Assembly: GCA_022414725.1 (NCBI GenBank)
Contig: CM039463.1
Coordinates: 94,403,501-94,467,500, forward strand
Length of the DNA: 64,000 bases
Origin: Microglena sp. YARC
Taxonomy: Eukaryota > Chlorophyta > Chlorophyceae > Chlamydomonadales > Chlamydomonadaceae
Direction: 5' to 3'
In this document: positions 46,359 to 56,247 of the stretch, piece by piece
How positions within the stretch are numbered: position 1 is the first letter of the stretch
Layout of the letters: every line of letters starts with the position of its first letter
Notes under the pieces: model-generated
The model's input: the letters and a program-made list of their open reading frames with translations, nothing else
The model's database searches: none
Told to the model about the DNA's origin: nothing
Program-made: the position numbers and the translations under genes

Positions 46359-46445
46359 AGTGTGGCAGGGTTCGACCTCAAACCGATTCTTGTCTGAGTC
46401 TAGGACTAAGCAGCTTGCTCAACTAAGGTCATGCTGTGTTCCTGG
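46359..46445 (-). repeat. tRNA-like repeat, minus copy
   Basis: On the reverse strand: TTGAGCAAGCTGCTTAGTCC, TAGACTCAGA, CAAGAATCGGTTTGAGGTCG and AACCCTGCCACACT, about 75 nt with a B-box-like GGTCGAACCC. It is inverted relative to 45763-45955. Stem pairing is not convincing enough to call a tRNA gene. Confidence 0.4.
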
Positions 46446-46593
46446 GTGTGATCCCCAGAGTCCACGTCTGAAATCGGGGTCTACCAGTGCCGGTATACGA
46501 GCAACCCGAAGCCTGTAATTTGATAATGAAGTGCTAGACTTCTGGTGATACATCTGTATTAATAATCTGCGGTGCGAAGGGTTCACGATTAGT

Positions 46594-46609
46594 GGTGTTT
46601 TTAAACACC
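46594..46609 (-). terminator. Histone 3' stem-loop (H2A)
   Basis: On the reverse strand GGTGTTTAAAAACACC forms a 6-bp stem with a 4-nt loop, 63 nt after the H2A stop. This matches replication-dependent histone mRNA 3' ends, and the H2B gene has the same element. Confidence 0.85.
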
Positions 46610-46672
46610 GTTTGCGTTGCAGAAATGAAATAGTCGAATGAAATGCAGAAACTTCTTTAGCCCCAAAGCTGT

Positions 46673-47053
46673 TTAGGCCTCGGACTCCTTCTTGGCAGAT
46701 TTCTTAGGGAGGAGCACTGAGTGAATGTTGGGCAGCACCCCGCCGTTGGCGATGGTCACTGAGCCCAGCAGCTTGGAAAGCTCCTCGTCATTGCGGATAG
46801 CCAATTGGACGTGGCGGGGGATGATCCTGGTCTTCTTGTTGTCGCGGGCAGCGTTGCCAGCGAGCTCCAGGACCTCAGCACACAAGTACTCGAGGACAGC
46901 GGCTAGGTACACAGGGGCACCAGCGCCAACGCGCTCAGCGTACTTGCCCTTCTTCAGGTAGCGGGCGACACGGCCCACAGGGAACTGAAGTCCAGCCTTA
47001 GCGCTGCGAGAAACGGACTTCTTCCCTCCACGGCCTCCGGTCTTGCCTGCCAT
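46673..47053 (-). CDS. H2A: Histone H2A (canonical)
   Basis: 126 residues, start [12 protein letters not shown], stop TAA. H2A pairs with H2B and packs against H3-H4 in the nucleosome. The complete core fold is present: AGLQFPVGR (about 22-30), the loop1/alpha2 segment with [12 protein letters not shown], the acidic-patch segment around residues 88-92 (NDEELSKLL), and the docking tail [13 protein letters not shown]. The C-terminus AKKESEA lacks an SQ-E/D-hydrophobic end, so it is not H2A.X, and the loops are not those of H2A.Z. An in-frame upstream ATG at 47137 would add 28 residues unlike any histone, so the start at 47053 is chosen. Divergent to H2B over a 278-bp shared promoter, with a 3' stem-loop typical of S-phase regulation. 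Confidence 0.98.
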   Translation of the reverse strand: MAGKTGGRGGKKSVSRSAKAGLQFPVGRVARYLKKGKYAERVGAGAPVYLAAVLEYLCAEVLELAGNAARDNKKTRIIPRHVQLAIRNDEELSKLLGSVTIANGGVLPNIHSVLLPKKSAKKESEA

Positions 47054-47331
47054 TCTTATATTTTTGATGATGTAGAAGTTACGAGGTGAACAGCAATTGA
47101 GTCGTGATTCCGAGGTCTCGAGGGCGAATAAATACACTCCGATCTGCCTCCGATCCTGCTGATCCGACGCCGATCTAGACCCCCCATCGCTGCCCCCGTT
47201 CGGTCAGGTCCTGCTGATCTGTTGTTCCCGTTGACCCTGGCGTTGACCGAACACTAATATAAGTTTCGCGTTTCGGTAGCAGATTATACTGTTGCATTGC
47301 TATCTCCATCACCAACTCCCAACACATTACA
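47054..47331. promoter_or_regulatory. Shared bidirectional H2A/H2B promoter
   Basis: The 278 bp between the two start codons hold a TATAAG box for H2B (47258-47263, about 70 nt from its ATG) and a TATTTATT box on the reverse strand for H2A (47127-47134, about 75 nt from its ATG), placed symmetrically. Between them are direct repeats TCCTGCTGATC (47154-47164, 47209-47219) and CGTTGACC (47229-47236, 47241-47248), candidate binding sites for cell-cycle control. Confidence 0.75.
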
Positions 47332-47697
47332 ATGGCACCCAAAGCTGCTGAGAAGGCTCCCGCCAAGAAGGCCGCCCCTGCCAAGACTGCGGAGGGCAAG
47401 AAGGCCAAGAAGATGGCTAAGGCGGAGACCTACAAAATCTACATTTACAAGGTGCTGAAGCAGGTGCACCCCGATACTGGCATCAGTTCCAAGGCCATGG
47501 GCATCCTCAACTCCTTTATCAATGACAGCTTCGACAAGATTGCTTCTGAAGCCGCTCGACTGGCTCGCTACAGCAAGAAGCCGACTGTTACCTCCCGAGA
47601 GATTCAGACTGCTGTGCGCCTGGTCCTGCCCGGAGAGCTAGCCAAGCACGCTGTGTCCGAGGGCACCAAGGCCGTCACCAAGTTCACCTCCGCGTAA
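47332..47697 (+). CDS. H2B: Histone H2B (canonical)
   Basis: 121 residues. The Ala/Lys-rich tail ([18 protein letters not shown]) resembles plant and green-algal H2B tails. The histone fold follows: [38 protein letters not shown], and the alphaC helix [18 protein letters not shown]. It ends [10 protein letters not shown]; Lys117 corresponds to the lysine monoubiquitinated in other H2B proteins. Stop TAA. Divergently paired with H2A so that both dimer partners are made together. The 3' stem-loop lies 34 nt after the stop. No introns, as usual for replication-dependent histones. Confidence 0.98.
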   Translation: MAPKAAEKAPAKKAAPAKTAEGKKAKKMAKAETYKIYIYKVLKQVHPDTGISSKAMGILNSFINDSFDKIASEAARLARYSKKPTVTSREIQTAVRLVLPGELAKHAVSEGTKAVTKFTSA

Positions 47698-47730
47698 ATT
47701 GCTCCTACAGACCGCTCCCAGCAAAAAAAC

Positions 47731-47746
47731 GGTGTTTTTCAACACC
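47731..47746 (+). terminator. Histone 3' stem-loop (H2B)
   Basis: GGTGTTTTTCAACACC: 6-bp stem, TTTC loop, 34 nt after the H2B stop. The stem sequence equals that downstream of H2A. Confidence 0.9.
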
Positions 47747-47759
47747 ACCAATCCGTTGC

Positions 47760-48200
47760 TCCGACTATTTAATGTGACTATGCGAACTGTATCAGACCTG
47801 GTGAAAAGGACGAACTCGGGATGGCGGGATCCTTATTCTAACTCCTCGCGACCGTCGTTCGTTATTTTTCGTCCGCCCCCCTGGTCTGCTTTGCTTACAC
47901 GCATAGCCTCTGCTTACATGGTATATTCACCTATATATAATAGGATAACAGGTCACTTTTTCCGAGGCACATTTCGTAGGCGCTACTTCTCCTCCGCTTA
48001 AGCGGAGACTGGAATCGGGATACGACGACGCCAGGCTTTGAAATGATCATCAATTCGCGCACATTCCTGATTTGCGATGTCCACTCAAACCAGATTTGCC
48101 GAATTCTCTAACCCCCCTCTCCTCCCCAATGATCAACAACAACTGCCGGCGACCAAGCATCCCGATTCCGGGCAAGCTGCACTTCGGAGAAGTCCAAGCA
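47760..48200. other. Unassigned spacer
   Basis: Ordinary composition. A short palindrome-like CTCCTCCGCTTAAGCGGAG occurs at about 47989-48007. No gene or known repeat is recognised. Confidence 0.5.
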
Positions 48201-48204
48201 CAGA

Positions 48205-48882
48205 TTGCCCCGCAGGAGGGAGGTAGGGGATCGCGAAGCCCTCAGCACCAGTGCTTGGAACCCTGTCCACAAACTCAATACCAAATCTGCGAAAGTGACA
48301 GATCACCCCAAAATTAAAATATCCTCACCTTTCAATGGACAACCTGGACAACAAGATCCTACAGGCAGCTTCCGGGCAGGAAGCAAAAGCGCCAAGGATC
48401 CAAGAATCTACCTAGGACTCACGCTATACCAAGTTCTACCAAACCTAAAAATCATCCCAACCCTACCCAACCAAAACATATTTGGAACAAACAAGACAGA
48501 CGAAATCTTCCTATCACGAATTCTGCCATTTACCTCATCATTGCTCTTCTTCTTGTCAACCGCCTGTATACCATCGCCGCGTCAACAGCCTCACTCCATA
48601 CTCCTTTACCTTTCCTCCCACCTAATTCTCACTCAATTGTTAACATGTACTCAATGGGAGCTCAGCAAAACAGGGTGCAACAAGGTAATATCGATAGGAA
48701 CTCGCACCGCCACGGGAAGCAAGCTGTTAAATCCCGCCTCGCTTTTTCACCTTTCCTGCACACTGCCGCAAACCACCTCCCCTCGGCTACCACACTGCAC
48801 TACCCTACAAACTACAAACATCTCAACACCACTCTCACTGGCCATTGTAACACTGATGATTTACACCCGAATCGTGGTGTAA
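48205..48882 (+). CDS. Possible LINE 5' ORF remnant, unrecognised
   Basis: A 225-codon open frame starting MPRRREVGDREALSTSAWNP, with a Lys/Pro/Asn-rich first half and a Leu/Thr/Ser-rich second half. It has no Cys knuckle, coiled coil or other ORF1 hallmark that I can see. Its position about 450 bp upstream of the LINE endonuclease frame and the same strand suggest a decayed ORF1 or 5' region. Chance openness in a C/A-rich, stop-poor sequence is the main alternative. Confidence 0.25.
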   Translation: MPRRREVGDREALSTSAWNPVHKLNTKSAKVTDHPKIKISSPFNGQPGQQDPTGSFRAGSKSAKDPRIYLGLTLYQVLPNLKIIPTLPNQNIFGTNKTDEIFLSRILPFTSSLLFFLSTACIPSPRQQPHSILLYLSSHLILTQLLTCTQWELSKTGCNKVISIGTRTATGSKLLNPASLFHLSCTLPQTTSPRLPHCTTLQTTNISTPLSLAIVTLMIYTRIVV

Positions 48883-48912
48883 CAGCCATCCTCTCAACCT
48901 CAAATTCTCTAC

Positions 48913-49119
48913 GCCTCTCATGGCATTATCGTCCCCGATGATTAATACCGCCTCTCATGGCGTCGGTGCAAGTCCCTCTATGCCTCTCATGGCACTATCG
49001 TCCTCGACGATTAATACCGCCTCTCATGGCGTTGGTGCAAGTCCCTCTATGCCTCTCATGGCACTATCGTCCTCGACGATTAATACCGCCTCTCATGACG
49101 AAGGTGCAAGTCCTCACGA
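48913..49119 (+). repeat. 69-bp tandem repeat, three copies
   Basis: GCCTCTCATGGCACTATCGT, CCTCGACGATTAATACCGCC, TCTCATGGCGTTGGTGCAAG, TCCCTCTAT recurs at 48913, 48982 and 49051. It lies just upstream of the LINE pol frame and could be 5' UTR monomers of the element. Confidence 0.8.
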
Positions 49120-49339
49120 TTAAAATCGATCTCGGAAAACTGAGTCTTACAACTTTTACAGCATCTCTCTGACAGTTCTCCTCTCTCTGATTATTTGCTG
49201 GACTATAGGATGTACTAAACACAGTTTACCTTCCATTGATAAGCCAACTGTGAATTTTGTGAACCTAATTTTGTGAACTTAATTTTGTGAACCTAAAAAT
49301 TCTCTAACTACAAAACGTTCACACTCCTGCACAAGTCAG

Positions 49340-52300
49340 ATGCAAAACACACCTCTCCCTATACCCAGCAAAATCACCCTCCCTGACTTCACCAAATTTC
49401 GCCAATGCAGAATCTTTGGAGCAGAACCTTCAACCAAGAAACCCGCTCCCTCCAGACTCACCACAAAAATCCTTCCAACGAAAAGAATTAAAACAACCCA
49501 CACTACCTCATATCCTAATCAACAGCAGCGAACTGCACTTTATCTCACCAACATTATCACCTCCAACTGCAGATGCATCTTCTCATCCAGGGAAACACTC
49601 TATGACCACATTCGAACTAATGAGCCAGACATTGCTATTCTCACCGAAACAAAACTCACCTCTAACAACACAGGTATAATTAATATGATCAAACAAGACC
49701 TATCTGACTACCACTTTCATCACATCAGCAAAACCATTAAGCAAGCTACCAATGCAGACAACATTGTTACCCGCTCAGCTGGAGTTATCACACTTATAAA
49801 AAAGACTCTTACTACACATCCAATTAAACATGAAGTCCCCACTGACATAGCTGGTCATCTCACTCATCAAACTATTAACAACACTACCTACATGTAAGGC
49901 GTCTACATGCCCTGCAATGACCCTGCCAATAGAGCCCGAATTTATGAACACATTCATGACATTATATCCCCAAACCCCTCTCATCACTATAATGCAGGGG
50001 GAGACTAGAATGCAGCCTACCAACCTTACTAATAGAAGCTACACAATCAAGCACATGAAGGACCAGCTCCACTATCAACACCTTAATAAATATCCAATTC
50101 ACATTCAACCATCACCACGTCCCCATACTTACTCAGACAACACTTCCTACAGTAGCAGGATAGATGACATCATTTTCATCAACCCCCCAACTGCAACCAG
50201 GGTAATTCAAAGCGCGCGCTTTTGCGCTTTTGAGCGCTGACTTTTTGACCCCCTCGGCGCTTTAAGCGCAGTTTTTTGCAACCCCTTGTGGGCGCTGCTA
50301 GCATTTTTTGCGCTTTTTGCTCAACAAAGCGCAGTTTTTTTGTTTTCAAGTGCGCTAAAGCGCTGGCTAATTTGGCCATTTGAAGTACCCTGACTGCAAC
50401 CACGGTGACAGAAACCACACACCAAATGGGAGACACACTGGACCACTTGACCTTGGAACAACACATTACCTCCTCTCTCTTTCCCCCTCCAAACTTGACA
50501 TACCACCCCACAATCCAACACCTCAACTGCAGCTCCCCCTCAAGCAACAAGACATGGCCAAAGCTAAAGAAGCCATCTCTAATCAATTTCTCCATCAATT
50601 TCAGCACAGCCACATTAACATAGATGAATCCTGGACTATAGCACAAACTTTACTCGGAGAAGATAAAACATCTGCACACGCACATCCAATCTATTAGAAA
50701 AGAACTCAAAGCCACCATACCAGAAGACCTTAACAGCATGACAAATCATCTCATGATCACTCTTCATCAAGCTCTCTCCATCATGACTGACACCTGCCCT
50801 ACCAAGCCTAGCACACCAGGCACCTTCCTGCCCAGACAAACCGCTAAAACCTACAGACGACTTAACTACCATATTAAATACATTAAAGCACTCCGAACAG
50901 CCTCCAACCACCTTGACCAACAACAATACATGGAACTTAGAAGCACACCTCACACGGCAGGCACATACTCACCCACCACTAAAATTAAAATACAACAGCA
51001 CTTACAAAACCTACTCCTCTCTGACTATTGTCTCTTCTTAACTGCTGATATTAAACAAAGTATTACAGAACTCCGTCACATGCAGGTTGCACTCAAAGAG
51101 GAGAGAGCAACCGCCTCCATTAAGAAATTCCGACGCCGCCTCAGCACACAGGCACGACAAACTCACAAGTATATTTTCTCTCTTAAAAATTACACACACA
51201 CACTGCTCTACTGGACGCATCCACACACACACTCAGCACTAGCACCCAAGGTCTCTTGGAAGTTATGACTAAACATATGGGAAAACTTATGTCACCTCCC
51301 ACTCCACCCATCTCAGATGACTATACACGATACGCCAACCCCCCTCAATGGGAAACACACACAGATAAATACCACTTGGAAACTCCAGCCAACTCCATAC
51401 AAACCACTGCCTCTCCCTACACCTTTCTCTCCTCCTCAACCACCTATGCTGACTGTATTAAGAAACTCTCCACCAACAAAGCCACTGGCCCAGACGGCAT
51501 ACCTAATGAATAGCTTATGTGCCTCCCACAGGAAATGCACCTCATCATACACAAACTCATGCAGCTAGTATGGATCCACCAGACTGCTGGAAAACTTCAC
51601 ACACACTCATGCTCTACAAAAAATCAGATCCTTGCTTACCTCAAAACTACAGGCCAATAGGACTTAACAATGCTGTAGCCAAACTTTGGACCTCCCTTGT
51701 TACTAACACTATTACTACCTACTCTGAAACCAACCACATTCTTAGCGCCTGCCAAGAAGGTTTCAGAAAAGACAAAAGTACCTATAGACAACTCTTGAAC
51801 CTACTCCACAACATTGAGGACGCTGCCCTCTTCCACCAGGACCTCTATGCTGCCTACTTTGACTTTAGCTCTGCATTTAACATGATTGACCATCAAAAAC
51901 TTCTTTGCATCATGCACAGCCTGGGTTACACCCACGACACTATAGACACTATGAAAGGAATAAACACAAACTCTACTACACATATTCTCCTTAACAATAC
52001 ACATGGCTCCCCCATCACTAGGGGCACCATCTAGGGAGATACTCTCTCCCCCCTACTCTTCATTATCTTTCTAGAACCCCTACACAGATGGCTCCGTTCT
52101 GGGGGACGAGGATACAGAGCAGCATCCCTACCCTCCAAAACAGCAGATGAACACCACACCAGCAGCTTGGGGTATGCTGACGACACTGCTGTCCTAACCG
52201 GCAGCTCAGAGGACCTTCGCATCCAATGTGGTAAAGTTCAAAGTGTTAGCATCTAGTCGGGCATTCCTCTTAACGCCACCAAATGTGTGGTCAGTGGCAT

Positions 52301-53378
52301 ACTCAACAAATCACACCCCTCTCAACCTACTCACAACAACACTCTCAAACAAAGGCTAGATAAAATTCCACTAGGAAACTCCTATGCTACCTACCAGCCG
52401 CCTGACCAAGCCTACAAATAGTTGGGGGTTCACATCTCACTTACCTTAAATTGGAAAGCCCAACTCCACTCTACTATTGAAACCATTCACAATAAAGGTT
52501 TGAGTATCCTCACCAAAGCTAAAAACAGGGCAACCCCCACCCAATGCTTACGAATAATTTCACAATGTGTCAGAGCAGCTATTAAATACCCCATGATAGT
52601 AGCTCCCTTCTCACTTACCGACATTCACGTCATTGACAGAGCAGTATTAAAAACAGTTAAACTCTGCTGCTCCCTTCCCAGATCTTTTCCGACAAGAGCA
52701 CTCCACCTCCCCAAAACAGAGGCAGGATTAGGGGTGCCCTCTCTACTCACTGAATATACCCAGATTACTGCAATAGCCCTCACCTAGTCCATGAACGACC
52801 AAGGTCACCTGGGAATCCTCACTAGAGCTCTCCTTAATAAATCAACTTCCACCATGACCACTCTAGATCCTCTCTCTCTATCCCGCAAGCAACTTAAGTA
52901 TATGTCCCTAGCCCGCCAGCTGGAAATTATTAAAAAATCTGACATAACAATTTCTTGGAATGACACAGAACTTCTTGACAAACTTAACATACACTCTCTT
53001 GCTCTCCTTCCACAGGCAATCCCTGTATCACTCATGACTCCATTCCATGACCTGGACATCTACTCATACCATGACCTGGTCACCCCCATGGGAACTCACC
53101 TTGTCAGCACTACAGATCTCTCTCTTATCACCTCACACAAAGTTACTAAACACCACAAACGGTCCCTGAACCGCCTCACCGCTCACCTCTCCTCCCTCCA
53201 AACTGTCGCCTCCCCAATACACTCTGACCCACTTCCCCTCTCACACCGACAACTTGCGCCCGGTTACGCAATTGCGCAGAACACAACCGATAACGTTAAA
53301 TCTCCTGCTCCTATTGAACCCTCCACCCCACCCACCCAGCGTTACCAACCTCACGTGTGGTATATGAATACCTTGTAA
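49340..53378 (+). pseudogene. Decayed APE-type LINE (endonuclease and reverse transcriptase)
   Basis: Endonuclease pieces: DIAILTETK (about 49630), GVYMPCNDP, NAGGD-stop-NAAY (the GGDxN motif, about 50007), SRIDDIIFI (about 50160). RT pieces: NKATGPDGIPNE (about 51480), YRPIGLNNAVAKLW, AAYFDFSSAFNMIDH (about 51850), GDTLSPLLF after a stop where LINEs have Gln, GYADDTAVL (about 52170), then the thumb and a C-terminal region to 53378. One TAA and six TAG codons interrupt the reading. Frame changes occur near 50015, 51250 and 51530, and a 195-bp MITE is inserted at 50198. The element cannot make protein. No poly-A tail or target duplication could be fixed. The exact clade is not assignable by eye. 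Confidence 0.9.
50190..50400. mobile_element. 195-bp hAT-type MITE nested in the LINE (copy 2)
   Basis: The element spans 50198-50392, 195 bp like copy 1. Ends CAGGGTAATTCAAA and TTTGAAGTACCCTG are inverted repeats with one mismatch in 14. The 8-bp direct duplication ACTGCAAC flanks it (50190-50197 and 50393-50400). The interior has the same GCGC/T-rich block pattern (GAGCGCTGACTTTTTGACCCC-like, GTGGGCGCTGC). It sits between the endonuclease end and the RT of the LINE, so it inserted after the LINE did. Confidence 0.92.
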
Positions 53379-53571
53379 CACGGAGTGTCTTGTAACTGGA
53401 AGCCTAAGAAATGATCTCAGGAGTTTAGACGGCCCTAAGAGTCAGAAGCACGGCTTAAGACTCCCTTCCCGCTTCCAGCGCGTCTAGACCCTAATGGAAC
53501 CCTCGTTTTAGGTATTCCCGAGTAGCTGATCAGACACTGATCAGTAGGTCAATTCGCTCGGTTTCAACTGC
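53379..53571. other. LINE/gypsy junction, possible LTR remnant
   Basis: Between the LINE stop and the chromovirus stop lie about 190 bp containing TGTAACACGGAGTG and, on the reverse strand, a polypurine-like GGAAGCGGGAAGGGAG. This could be the 3' LTR edge of the gypsy element, but no matching sequence was found at its other end (58.5-58.85 kb), so an LTR is not claimed. Confidence 0.35.
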
Positions 53572-54318
53572 CTACAGAAGTCGTTCGTCATCTGTCGGAA
53601 AGTCGTCACCACCGCGTGGCAACTCAGTGGGAGGATCGTTATCCACCACAATTCCCCCTTCTCTAGCCCTAGCCTTCTCCTGAAGTCTAGTACTCTTTCG
53701 AATGAGAAACTCATCAGGGGTTACAGTCGCATAATCCCTGTGAGTAGGTTTTTTAACCGTTTTAGGTTTCGGGTCGTTGGCACCTATCACGGGTCGTACC
53801 CGAGAAGGGTGTTGTCTCCAATACAAATCGATTTGTTCAGAGCACATAGGTAACAACTCTTCTTCGAGTTCCCAAGAGTGAACATGGTCTGAGTGTAACC
53901 ATTGTACATAGTAATACACCGTACCAGACTGTATCTTGTGATCAACAACGTTGCTAATCTCGTAGATAGGTTCACCGCATGTGCGTAACAATTCCGGATT
54001 TGGTATAATAAACCCAGTCCCGTTGGATAGGTATTCTTTGACAAGAGATACGTGAAACGTTGGATGAATCTTCCATCCTTCGGGGAGGGATAGAGTCACT
54101 GCAATGGTCTCCCCCCTCTTTTGGATAGTGTGAGAGATTTCGTAGGGACCAACGAATCTGGGCATGAGCTTCCGAGTCATACCAGGCCAGTATTTGATGT
54201 TCTTCGAGTTCAACAAAACTTCCTGACCGTGAGTATACTTCACCGGTCGACGGTGCAAGTCTGCATACGTTTTTTGACGATCCTTCGCGGATTTAAGCGC
54301 TGCCTTGGCCGTGTCATA
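53572..54318 (-). CDS. Chromovirus integrase C-terminus and chromodomain
   Basis: The first visible part is AALKSAKDRQKTYADLHRRP, a basic region, then VGPYEISHTIQKRG (SH3-like integrase tail, GPY-type) and HPTFHVSLVKEYL. A chromodomain follows: YEISNVVDHKIQSGTVYYYV, then QWLHSDHVHSWELEEEL. Aromatic residues Y...W...W-E are kept. Chromodomains in this family steer integration toward modified heterochromatin histones. The Arg/Lys-rich tail ends with stop TAG. An upstream frame break near 54330 separates it from the integrase core. Confidence 0.88.
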   Translation of the reverse strand, partial: YDTAKAALKSAKDRQKTYADLHRRPVKYTHGQEVLLNSKNIKYWPGMTRKLMPRFVGPYEISHTIQKRGETIAVTLSLPEGWKIHPTFHVSLVKEYLSNGTGFIIPNPELLRTCGEPIYEISNVVDHKIQSGTVYYYVQWLHSDHVHSWELEEELLPMCSEQIDLYWRQHPSRVRPVIGANDPKPKTVKKPTHRDYATVTPDEFLIRKSTRLQEKARAREGGIVVDNDPPTELPRGGDDFPTDDERLL

Positions 54319-54322
54319 TGCG

Positions 54323-55630
54323 TTATTTCATATGCTCGACCCAGGACAGGGCTGGTTGATGTGCCGTAGCGATGACATCATCTGATGGTTGTAGTGCCAC
54401 TCGAGGGTATCTACCGTACAGCAACCGAAACGGAAAATCTCGAATGCTTCTGTTGTACGAGTTGTTGATGGCGAATTGTGCATTCGGCAAAAGACTGGCC
54501 CAATTTGTCTGATTCGCAGAGGAAAAATGGCGAAGAGTGTCTTCGAGAACACTGTTCATACGTTCTGTTTGACCATCTGTTTGTGGGTGAAATGCAGTCG
54601 ACATTCGAGGTCGGATAGCGCACAGAGTTAAGAGTGTTTGCCAAAATTTACTCGTGAACTTAACATCGCGATCAGAGATGATGGAAAGCAGATGGCCTTG
54701 TTCGCTGAGCACGCGCTCGTGGAACAGGGTAGCAATCTTTTCAGCATCGTCTGTCGTTTTGCATGGGATAAGTTTGACCATCTTCGTAAGGCGATCAACG
54801 ATCACGTAGATCTGATCAAAACCATTCGATTTCGGTAGCCCAACGATGAAGTCCATGGACAGTGAATCGAAGGGGGCGGTCGGAATCGAAAGGGGTTGAA
54901 GGTTACCCTGCGGGTTCTGATGTGAAATTTTTACCCGTTGGCAAGAATCACAGTGGCGTACGTAATCAACGACATCGAGTCGCATGGCAGGCCACCAATA
55001 GTAGCGTGCAACAGATCGAAAAGTTCGGTCGATGCCTCCATGTCCACTTCGTTGGGTATCGTGGAAAGCAAACAAAATCCGAGCTTTGAGCGAATTACCA
55101 TTGGGCACAACGATCTGCGACTCAGATGCTGCTCGTATGGATTTGCCGGTGCCAACCCAGAAACCATCTGCCCGTTTGGAGAGGTACTTGGTATTGTGCG
55201 GATTATCGAACCACAAGTCTTCCGTGTAACCATGCAGAATATCTGGGGCTATTTCGCACATGTGGAGTGGGTCATTTGCGGACAGCCTCTGAATGAACAA
55301 AGCCGTAGCCTCTGAGAAGGCTGGATTCCTACTCAGAGGGTCAGCTACGTTAGTACGGCCCGCGATATGAGCCCACTTCGTGTTCGTGAAGCGCGAGAAA
55401 AACTCAAGATATCGTGCCTGCTTTCTGCTCAGCATGGGCTGATTTGCAAGGTAGACGAGGGGTTCGTGGTCGGTGTCAAGTTCGAACTTGCCAGTGCAAC
55501 CTTCGAGGTAGCATCGCCATTCTTTCAAGGCCAAGTACACTGCGAGTAATTCTTGCTCGCCCGTGGAGTAGTTTCGTTCAGCGCTTGAGAATTTGTGAGA
55601 GTGGTACGCGATGGGTCGCCCATCTTGCAT
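54323..55630 (-). CDS. Chromovirus RNase H end and integrase core
   Basis: Starts inside RNase H ([29 protein letters not shown]). The zinc-binding integrase head follows (HDTQRSGHGG ... CDSCQRVK, an HHCC pattern), then the catalytic core: DFIVGLPKSNGFDQIYVIVD for the first Asp, ISDRDVKFTSKFW for the second, and HPQTDGQTERMNSVLEDTLR for the Glu. All three DDE residues are present. 435 codons are open before the frame break near 54330. Confidence 0.92.
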   Translation of the reverse strand: MQDGRPIAYHSHKFSSAERNYSTGEQELLAVYLALKEWRCYLEGCTGKFELDTDHEPLVYLANQPMLSRKQARYLEFFSRFTNTKWAHIAGRTNVADPLSRNPAFSEATALFIQRLSANDPLHMCEIAPDILHGYTEDLWFDNPHNTKYLSKRADGFWVGTGKSIRAASESQIVVPNGNSLKARILFAFHDTQRSGHGGIDRTFRSVARYYWWPAMRLDVVDYVRHCDSCQRVKISHQNPQGNLQPLSIPTAPFDSLSMDFIVGLPKSNGFDQIYVIVDRLTKMVKLIPCKTTDDAEKIATLFHERVLSEQGHLLSIISDRDVKFTSKFWQTLLTLCAIRPRMSTAFHPQTDGQTERMNSVLEDTLRHFSSANQTNWASLLPNAQFAINNSYNRSIRDFPFRLLYGRYPRVALQPSDDVIATAHQPALSWVEHMK

Positions 55631-56247
55631 GAGAACGCCCCTGTACCAACGACAGAAGCATCGGTTACCGCCCGATAGTCCTTCGCTGGGTCAGGGTGTG
55701 CAAGCAAAGGAGCCTTCGTAAGACTTTCTTTGATGCCGAGGAATGCCTCCTGGCAGGCTTGGGTCCAAACATTTTGAAATGCAGGTCCCTTGAGCCCTGC
55801 CTGTCGTTTTCCGAGTGGTTTCGGACTTGGTGTCACCGTCGGTGATTTTGTCAGTCCTGGCGGTTTCAATTTTGGTGAAATCGGTGCTGGCCTGTCTGTT
55901 AGATTCGAAATCTGGATTAGAGGGGCTGCGAGCGTCGAGTAACCTTGGATAAACTTTCTGAAAAAGTTAGAGAGTCCTAGGAACTGCTGAACTTCCTTCG
56001 AGGAGGTAGGTGTGGGCCAATCTGCAACTGCTTTCACCTTCGTTTCGTTGACTCGGACGCCTTCACCGGAGAGCACATGCCCTAGGTATTTGACTTCCGG
56101 TCTATAGAAGAAACACTTTTCTCGTTTAAGAAAGAGGTGGTTATCTTCAAGACGTTGTAACACAATTCGAATGTGTTTTTTCGTGTTCTTCATCATTACT
56201 GCTGTAGATGAGAATATCATCCAAGTAAATGACGACGAATTTGCCAA
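55525..56247 (-). CDS. Chromovirus RT thumb/connection and RNase H start
   Basis: Continues RT after the YLDD motif: [50 protein letters not shown]. Then comes an unusual ~35-residue Pro/Lys-rich insert ([17 protein letters not shown]...) where relatives go almost directly to WTQACQEAF. RNase H begins at [12 protein letters not shown]. It is out of frame with the preceding segment (extra base in an A run at 56176-56181) and with the next one near 55640. Confidence 0.85.
   Translation of the reverse strand: MANSSSFTWMIFSSTAVMMKNTKKHIRIVLQRLEDNHLFLKREKCFFYRPEVKYLGHVLSGEGVRVNETKVKAVADWPTPTSSKEVQQFLGLSNFFRKFIQGYSTLAAPLIQISNLTDRPAPISPKLKPPGLTKSPTVTPSPKPLGKRQAGLKGPAFQNVWTQACQEAFLGIKESLTKAPLLAHPDPAKDYRAVTDASVVGTGAFSCKMGDPSRTTLTNSQALNETTPRASKNYSQCTWP

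Noticed and set aside
49340..53378. TAG reassigned as a sense codon
   Set aside because: The copia polyprotein and the chromodomain frame both end in TAG at the expected place, and LINE stops fall at both Gln-type and Trp-type positions, so no single reassignment fits.
53379..53571. 3' LTR of the gypsy element
   Set aside because: No matching repeat was found near 58.5-58.9 kb; a pairwise alignment of both flanks would be needed to claim it.
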